DNA of 64,000 bases, from NCBI RefSeq assembly GCF_019059575.1, contig NW_024881540.1:744001-808000 (forward strand), given 5' to 3'. Both the position numbers and the translations under genes were made by a program. Below the pieces are notes generated by a model, which saw only the letters and a list, made by a program, of their open reading frames with translations, ran no database searches and had not been told where the DNA came from. Shown piece after piece: positions 36,001 through 45,000 of the stretch (its first letter is position 1; the number at the start of each line of letters is the position of its first letter). This DNA is from Amphibalanus amphitrite (taxonomy: Eukaryota; Arthropoda; Thecostraca; Balanomorpha; Balanidae).

Positions 36001-39000
36001 CACATCTATTTTATTCGAAGATGCCAAACCACGCAAATTTGTGTCGTTTGTTTAACTAATAGTTCGTGATAACCAATGAAGAATTAGCTTAGCATAAAAG
36101 CTTCAAGCTCACATAAGTGGCGCATACTTTAGGCTTCAGATTATTGGTGGCGAACTTCTTTGCTTACCATGGTGTCGGTATATTCGATGAGCTTGTCTTC
36201 AGATACCTCAGTAGACTTCTTTGCTTCTTTGAGAAGATCACGGAGAAAAGCCTGTGAGCGCGGTAGAAATGAACAATCAGCGGAAAAGTTGTTAACTTTG
36301 GTCTATGAGTGAAATACTCGTACCGTACTTAAGTACCTACCGCACTCGTACTCGTACTTAAGGGCCATATATCTTGATTAACAAGGAATTTTATGTTTAG
36401 GTTACAGTGAAATTGTATAATATAGCAATAATAAATATCAAAAGAATTGAAATTAGCCAGTGCCGGTAACTGATCATGAATAAAACATAAGATTAAACAA
36501 ATTGAATTAATTTTACTTGAATATGAATGATGCGATTGTGTCTTCATCTGCCAAATACGGTGACATCGACTGCAGCTGGGGGAGGGGAAGGGATGAGAGT
36601 GTCCTGTCGCTTCACCATCGGTCCCTGTCATGTCTGCGGGGCCCGGAACGAAACTTAAGCCGCACTTACCTACAGTTCGGCCGGATGGTAGTGGCCAACA
36701 TCGAGTGGCGCCGGCATCTCAGACTTAACACATCTGCACATCACACACTGCTCACTGCACACTGCACAGCGCACACTGCACATCACACACTGCACAGCGC
36801 ACACTGCACAGCGCACATCGCAAACTGCACAGCGCACACTGCACACTGCACAGCGCACACTGCAATCACACACTGCACAGCGCACATCGCAAACTGCACA
36901 GTGCACAGGTGATCTAGGAATCATCGACCAAACGAACATTACACATGAGATCGAGGGTAGAAGGGTTCAAGGACTGAACAGCTGCGCACAGTACCTTCAG
37001 TTCATCCGCTTCGATGTAGCCCGAGTTATCCTTGTCATACTGACGCCATATCTGGAAGAAATTGACAGTATTTCACTGGCGGACAGTTTTTTGTTGTTTT
37101 TTTATTTCAACAACTTCAGCATTAGCCATTGTCATCGATACCGTGGTCTCCTTACGTATCTTTGCTATGTTGCATATTGTTATTATTATAGTAATATAAG
37201 TTTTATATATAGGAAAGAAAGGTATTGATTATAACCTGGCAGTAAAAGTAAAACCGCCTTCGAATGAAGGGTTAACTCGCATAAGAAAATGTGTTTTGGG
37301 GGCTCCTCCGAAGACAGCACGCCCTATCAGGAACGCAAGCAAAATACCTCTGTGTTGATTTTTGTGTTGAACGTTATGTTATATCGTATTATCCACAACA
37401 TCTCTAATAGGGCTGGATCTCTAAAAGGACCCTGCGCTATTCGGTTTTATCTTTTTTTTTCATCTTTTTCCTCTCACTCCTTTTAAGTGCACCGAAGCTG
37501 TTGTTTTCGAAAAAAAAATTATTGTCGTCATGACAAAGTATTTCTTTCAACATGCAGAAATTGTCCAGTCATGTCGATTGTCGAGGCTAGCATAGGGTGT
37601 ATGTATATTACAGGGAGGCGATTACATCAGGTCTTATTAGGAACACGGCCATCAGAGCGGGTCACACGACTAGGGGTGGTGTGGTTTATCGTCATGACTA
37701 TCCGACAGGCTTGTTTGTTTGGTCAGTATATATGCAGCGCAACATTAGACGCCACGGCCCATAATGCACCGGCGACCCCCCCCCCCCTTTGATAACAGGT
37801 CACAGCATGATACCAACCGACGCTGGTGGTCCCGCGGCTGAGGACACAAGTGGACTAATCGGTGGGCTTAGCCCGCTACGATAAGTGCTTCTTTTCACTT
37901 TGATTTGTAGAAAACGTTCACTTTGGATTTTTTCCATGCAGAAAATGTGGAATGTATGACTTATTCATCCAATAAATTAAAGTAAATCAAGCTAACTTTA
38001 TTCGAAAGCCTCTCGAAAAAAAAACTAACACATTAAATCGCCCACCTTCATGAACTCAACGCTGGACTCCAGGGGGTTATCGAAACGGAAGAGCAGAAGA
38101 AAGTTCTCCTCCATGGGCAGCAGCTGAGCCAGCTGCAAACAGGTCAACGTCAACGTCAACTGGGAGCCGTGTATACTACTTATATACTGGCACATAGCTG
38201 ATAGCCGTCCCGAGGGGATCTGAGGTCACAATAGCATAGGCAGTACAGGGGACAGTAGACAACATAGCGGGGATAGCATATAACTCAGCTGAGGATCGTA
38301 ACGGCTAGACGACACAATAACTGTACAATTTACATTTGTATAACTATGACATCAATCGGGGCTATCCGGTGTATGCATGCAGTTCAGGTGCGTCTGTCCT
38401 TATGTTGCGTTAAACGTTTGAAAGTTTTAACAGCATAAGCGTCGTTAACATTCCCTCCATTTCCTGCATGGGCCGATTTATCGACCTCACCTCTCTGATC
38501 TCAATGCGTCCGTCCTGATTGTCGTCGTACGCCTCCATGAAACATTCCTTCAGTTCAGCCAGCATGGTGTCTGAGACCACCTGAAACGACCCACTGTCTG
38601 TCACAGGAGCTCCACTAAATATCACATGGTGGACTGACACGCCGGGAACCTTCCACTTTCCTTCTGAAACGAGCTAAGAGGTAGTCGTTGAAGCGTCATA
38701 GACGTGGTTTTGAGACGTGATAGACGTGACACGACGACATAAAAATGACGCATCAAAATGACTACGTTCATGCAACTTATACCTAGTCGAATATGTGAAA
38801 CAAATTTCAGGAGTGTCACCATTGCGTTTTTTCCATTGGAATAATTTACACGTCATTGTTGAAGGAGGCGCCTAGCCCCCTTCATGGGTAGCACTGCACC
38901 CCGTTTTTTTTTAAGGACATTTAGCCATGAGCACCCCTTTGAAGTATCTCCACATGTTTTACGTACCCACAGTCGCATTTGGGCGAGGTGAATGACTCAG

Positions 39001-42000
39001 CTCGTTAATTCTGTGAGCCCCCCTCCCCCACTTCACAAATGACTTCTCACCAGGCACCCGTTACAGACACGAACGCCCCTTCAGAGGGGCCATTTGTGTT
39101 TCAATGTTTACACTCATGAAAACCATGCCGACCTCCGAGCATGGTAGGCCCACTCGAATGTGAATGCTCCCTTGTTGGTACAGTGACCAAATTCAAGCCG
39201 GCGTGTTCTATGTTACATTGCACTTTGCACGTCAATGTTGATTAACCCTCGCTTGGCGGGGGAGGTTGATGCAACCTCCATAAGGGTTTTCGTACGTAGC
39301 GGAAATGGCGGCGCGTAGGGCCGCCAAATTTGGCTTATCCTATGGGGCATCCTTTAAGCACATTCTCTGAAAATTTCCAGCTTCAGTCCTGTCAGGCCAG
39401 GTCACCAGGTCCCGAAATTGGTACGTTGCCAGGTTAAAATTTAAATAATTTAGCAATATCAGAATAACACACACAACCTTTTTGCAAATTGCGTAAACAC
39501 GGTGGACGTAGCACCACTAAATTTCTGACACTTTTTAGGGCATCTATCTGACACATGTCTCGAGCATTTTTAGTCCCAGTGGGCAGTGACCTCAGGTCAG
39601 GTCACCAGGTCACGCAAACCCGTAAATCGTCAAATTAACCCTCGCCCTGGCAGGGGGAGTCGATGCGACCCCCCCTAAGGTTTTTCGAAGATAGCGTTAA
39701 AACGCCGGCGCGCAGCGCCGCCAAATTTGGCACAGCCTATGGGGCAACCTTTTTACATATGACATGAAAATTTCAGGTCCGGGTGACCTTGGGTCAGGTC
39801 ACCAGGTCAGAAAAACCGGTACAAGGTCACGGTCAAATTTCAATTTTTTTTTGCACCTGTAAAACTCACAGATTTGGACTGAGTTCCTTCAAACTTTCAG
39901 GAAGTGCTAAGTTCACCGAGTTGTATAATATATAGTTCGGGTTTTTTTGAGGTCACTGACCTGAGGTCAGTTAGAGGTCATTACGTCGTAATGTTAGGCC
40001 TATGGGAAAGTATTAAATTCGGAAAAACTGAAAATATCCGCTTCGTTCTATCACTTTTGTGCTTTGAAACCATAGTACTTCACAGGAGGCCACTTGGTGC
40101 TTCTTTGTTTGGTGTACTTATCCATGGGTCAGGTCAGATGAGGTCAACTGAGGTCAAATGACGTTTTTGCCAATAACTTGGCACATAATGACGGTAGAGC
40201 TTAAAAAATGGTGTCATTGTGTTCCTGGTGATTAGCCGAATCGAACGATATGCGATATGATGCAATTTGGATAACTTGAACTTAATCAATTAATTAAAGT
40301 TTGCTTAAAAATTAAGAAAAACTTTAAGTACACTTAAGCAAACTAAACAAGTATATCATTCAACGCGCCTTGACGTGCTGAGTTCACTGGTGCTTTTTTT
40401 GCTGTATCTTAATTAGATCAAAAGTTATAAGCGAAAAACTTTTGACCTGTTTTTAGCGAAATTTCTACATTTATACCCCCAACCCCCCCTAAATATTGAC
40501 CTAGAGCAACCAAATTTGCACAGGGGCGAGAACTCCAGGGGCCCCACCTACCTACCAAATTTGGTGTTTCTAGGTGCCATAGGAGCCAATCGCCAGGGGG
40601 GGGGGTCGCATCGACACCCCCCCCCCCCTGCCAGGCCGTGTTATGAAAAATGTCCTGCCATGGTGTGTCAAAAGTGGAAATAGCCGCCCGGCTTTAGTTC
40701 GCCAGCCTTGTCAATAGATGGCAGTATCACAATATGGGCAGCGGACCGTGCAATTGACGTCAAATTTTCGTTATCTGCTAAGGATTGAATGGCAGATCTT
40801 CTCATGCAAGAATCAAGTAAATCGGTCCACAACTTTTCTAGCAACAGAGATATGAAGTCAAACACCCTGCCAGAGCGGCGGCGCGGCGGCCGGCGGCGGC
40901 CGCCGCTACGCGCCGCCTGGGAGACTGGCGGCGCTGAACGGCTCCGACTTGGCACTGCACTAAAACCTGTTAACTGCTTGGAATAGTTATTATAGCAAAA
41001 TTTTCATTCAAGTGAGGAATAGCCAAGGGCAGGAAGTATGTATGCTTGCATGTGCGTACTGTGTAAGCCAAGAAACTGCATTTGCAGATACTCGCTAATA
41101 TTAGATCCAGCCAAGTCCAAAAGCATTCCAGGGGCTGTGTTTCTGATGAGTCAACAATATTTATCGTTCGAGGGCGGATACAGTTTTAACAATACAAAAA
41201 ATATTTTTGCACAGCTCTATTCCTTGAATAATTCTCTTCAACGCCTTATTCCTAGTTAAGCGAATTAGCCCACCCTGGTTGAATAAATAAGGCGATTTCG
41301 CCACAAGGTCGCGGAAAACCGACCGAAAACGGCCGCGCTCAACGTTAATTTGGGCATGCAGACTCTTAAAAACTCGCATTGGGCGGGTAGAGTTTCCCAG
41401 GTATTGGCTCCAAAACACCGTATTCGGCTCCCGAATACGTCCAAGTGACCCGCCTCGTTCCTAGTTAAGCTCTAATTAGATGAAGTGACTCATAAGGAGC
41501 GAAAAAGCGTCAAAAAGCATGAATTTCCCTATGGCGGCGGGCTGCCGGGTTGCCAGACGGCACACCGGCTATTTCCACTTTTGACACACCATGCCAGGAC
41601 GAGGGTTAAGACCGAAATCACACTTATTTCACGTGTTTTAGCGAATTTTTTTTAATTTATTCCTCCAAAATTCCAAATATTGACCTGAACTCACCAAACT
41701 TGTACGGACGTGAGAACTTTAGCGGGTTCCCCGTAAATTTGACGTTTCTAAGTGCAATAGGAGCCAACCGCTAGGGGGTCGTACCAAACGCGGAACGCCC
41801 TCCCATGGCCGTCAGTGTTATGAAAAAGACACTGGCCGGGCGAGGGTTATTAACCTTCCAGGCGGTGGGGGGGGGGGGCATTTTTTTGCCCCCCCCAAAG
41901 GCTATGATAGGTTTTTTTTCCAAAGGCTATGATAGGTTGGCCGCTAATGACGTCAGAGTGACGTCATTTTTGCCATTTTCGACCCAAAAAAAGGTTTCGC

Positions 42001-45000
42001 GGGAAGAGCTGTCAGGCCTACAGCTTTAGAGATATAGAAAAATGTTTCAGACATAAAAGGTGTAGAATTGAAAGGGCTATAAAACTGCTATTTCGGTTTT
42101 CGATTTTTTTGGATTTTCACCCCCAAAAATAAAAAATAGATTTTTTGAATAAAATAGCCAAAAAATCCATTTTTTTCGAATTTCGAAAAAAAACCGGAAT
42201 ATATGTGATAGCCCCTACCGCCTTCTACCTACATACCAAATTTGAGATCGATACCTCTTTTTTTGGCCAAGTTATAGCGAAAAAACTGTTCAAAATTGAT
42301 GACGTCAAATTTTCAAACTCAATTTTTAGCAATTCTAGACCTCGTAGCGCAAAACAAAGACCACCATTAGACTCCCCGTGACGAGCTGCATCGAATCGAT
42401 ACCCATTTTATGCAAAAATATCACCTTTGAAATTTGACCTTTTTTGACCTGACCTAGACCTGACCTTCACCAGAAAGTGACCTAAACCGTACCTGATGGT
42501 CTTATAACCAACACCATTGAGTTGGAAATGAAAAACTGGCCATAAAACATGCATCACATAACCTTAGTAAAGTTGGGCTCATGTGGTGACCCTTGGTGAC
42601 CTTTGGTGACCTGACCTGTGACCTGACCTGGTATGACCAGTGACCTCTAATAGCAACATATGTACTAGACAACTGACGTCTTATCGTTGATTTTCGACAA
42701 AATGCGTTTTACTCGGTGTTATAGCGCTTTCCCTAGAAGCCCCGTGAACGGTGAAACATTTTATCTTTGACCTGACTTGTGACGTCATCGGTGACCCCGA
42801 GGTCAATAAAATTTGGGTTCCTGCGACAAATTTGACAGGGCTATCGAACGCCGTTTGAATTTTCCGGATCCGTCCAGTAGTTTCGGAGATACGGGGGGGG
42901 GGGGCAAAAACGTGCCCCCCCCCCCCACCGCGCGGAAGGTGGCTGGTAGGCCCACCGCCTGCCGGGTTAAAGCAGATATAAAATTAATGAAGGGTGATGA
43001 AATTTTAGATGTAGATAAGTGGTATTTGAAAACCACATTCAAAAAATTGAAATGAGTTATCATGCTGCGCGTTTCGTTGAAATGTAGGTAGACGAATGTC
43101 ACATATTTCAAACACGTCATTGTGTGATACTATTTAATAAATTAAATAAAAGACGACAGCGGCGCAGTGTACGGTGCTATTTTCCATGGGTGTGACTGTG
43201 GACTGACCTCCGGTCCGCAGTCGGTGGCATTGACGCTGGATACAAACTCTCGCAGAAAGCCATCCAGTTCGGTGCCCTCGATGAAACCGTTTCCTGAAAC
43301 CAGATACTTTTATGTATTGCTGCCCTTGCTGCATTGATGCTCGATAAGAACGTGTTCGAGTTATGTAAAAGAGCTTGACTGTTAACCCGCGAGTTGCTGA
43401 GGGGGGGGGGGGCGTTAAACGCCCCCACTTTTTTCGCCGGGCCATAGCATAAAAAAGGCGCGCCGCAGGCGCGCCAACTTTCGTGTACCTGTAGGGAATT
43501 GATTGAAGTTTATTGTGACAAAGTTTCAAAAAAATCGGTCGGAAAATTTTTGAGATATCGAGGTTTAAGTGACGTCATGATTTCTGAGTTTTCGACCAAA
43601 AACGGCATATGTTCAAAAAATCATATAAAATCACAGAATAGACATACAGACATGCCGTAAACGCCATTAGACTGCCAATACCATGATCAATCAAATAGCT
43701 ATCTTCGATTATTGATTATCGTTCCGCATTTTCCATAATCTTGAACTGAATCTTGGCAATTTTTCGTGACTACTTCACGACCATGATACATGCATTTATT
43801 AAATTGAACTTTTTGAGCCAAACACGTACACATATGATAAAATGAATGTCACCATCGTGTTCTACGCCCCAAATTACCTATAAAACATGTGTCACAGGTT
43901 GCGAATATCAGTTTTGATTTTCGGGGATATGTGCCTACCCGGTTGACCTGACCTTGACCCTGACCTATGCTTGACTGACCCCTACATGGAGCTGACACTC
44001 TTGTAGGCCTTATATGATGGATTGTGCACCGTTTTGACAGAGTTTATGACGAGAGGCGCCCATTGCGAAGTCCTGAAGTCCATGCTACTGAAAGCCCGAT
44101 TTCAGGTGTTTGACCTGACCTTGACCCGACCTGTGACCTCGAAATTCAACTTTTAAGTACTCATCTGAAGCGTCTCGTCGCGCTCTTTCGTTTGCGGCCT
44201 CGTGCGTTTCGCTGCGCCTATTGGTTCTCGAGTTATCGGCTGGGGGCGTTTAACGCCCCCCCCCCCCCCCCCAGCAAATGGTGGGTGGCGAAATACCCCA
44301 GCAACTGCCGGGTTAACTACTTCGTCAACATTAAGACATCAATCAGAATCATTAGCTCACGCCCTGCTGGGAAAGGCATTTTTTCGCAGATATATCAAAA
44401 ATGGCGGGGTGGAACGCCGCCGTTTTTGACACACCTTATCATACATCTTTTTGTGCACATGTGAAAATTTCCGACTGAGGCCTCTCAAAATCAGGTCACC
44501 AGGTCACGTCAAGTGACCTCACCTAAAAAAGTTTCAATACCTGCCATAGCCACACCGTGGCTATACCAAGTGACGGATCACTTTAAAACCCTATTCCTGG
44601 CGGGCTCCGCCGGGACAAGAAACTGGCGGGGGGGGGGGGCCGATTCGGCCCCCCCCCCCTGAGATCTCGAGAACGAAGCAAGATAGCGACAAGCGGTAAA
44701 CGGCATCGGATAGCATGGACAAGGTCTACAATTTATACCAAGGTCATTTTCAGGTCAGGTCAAAGATGACGTCACAGGGGTCGAAAAAGTCAAAATGGCG
44801 GCGCTAGATATGGAGATAGGTTTTCTCGAATAACTTTCGAATTAGTCAAGATAGGAACAAACTAAGGGCATCATCGTGATCCTCTCGTCAATCCGCATCG
44901 AATGATATATGTTGACCTCGAAAGGTCAAGGTCAAAGGTTGACCTCAGGTCACGTGACCTCGAGGTCATCATGTATATCATTCGATGCGTCTTGACGAGC

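Larger units (their letters stand above)
39246..41847. mobile_element. TTAA element G, outer shell of an intron-2 nest
   Basis: TTAA (39242-39245) then CCCTCGCTTGGCGGGGG; right end CTGGCCGGGCGAGGG (41833-41847) followed by TTAT, a one-base-altered TTAA. Left hairpin: GGAGGTTGATGCAACCTCC. It is split by element H. About 0.63 kb is its own sequence, suggesting internal deletion. Confidence 0.65.

Noticed and set aside
36670..36939. Cys-rich minus-strand frame with repeated R-C-A-V-C
   Set aside because: By-product of the CACACTGCACAGCG minisatellite; lies within calbindin intron 5.
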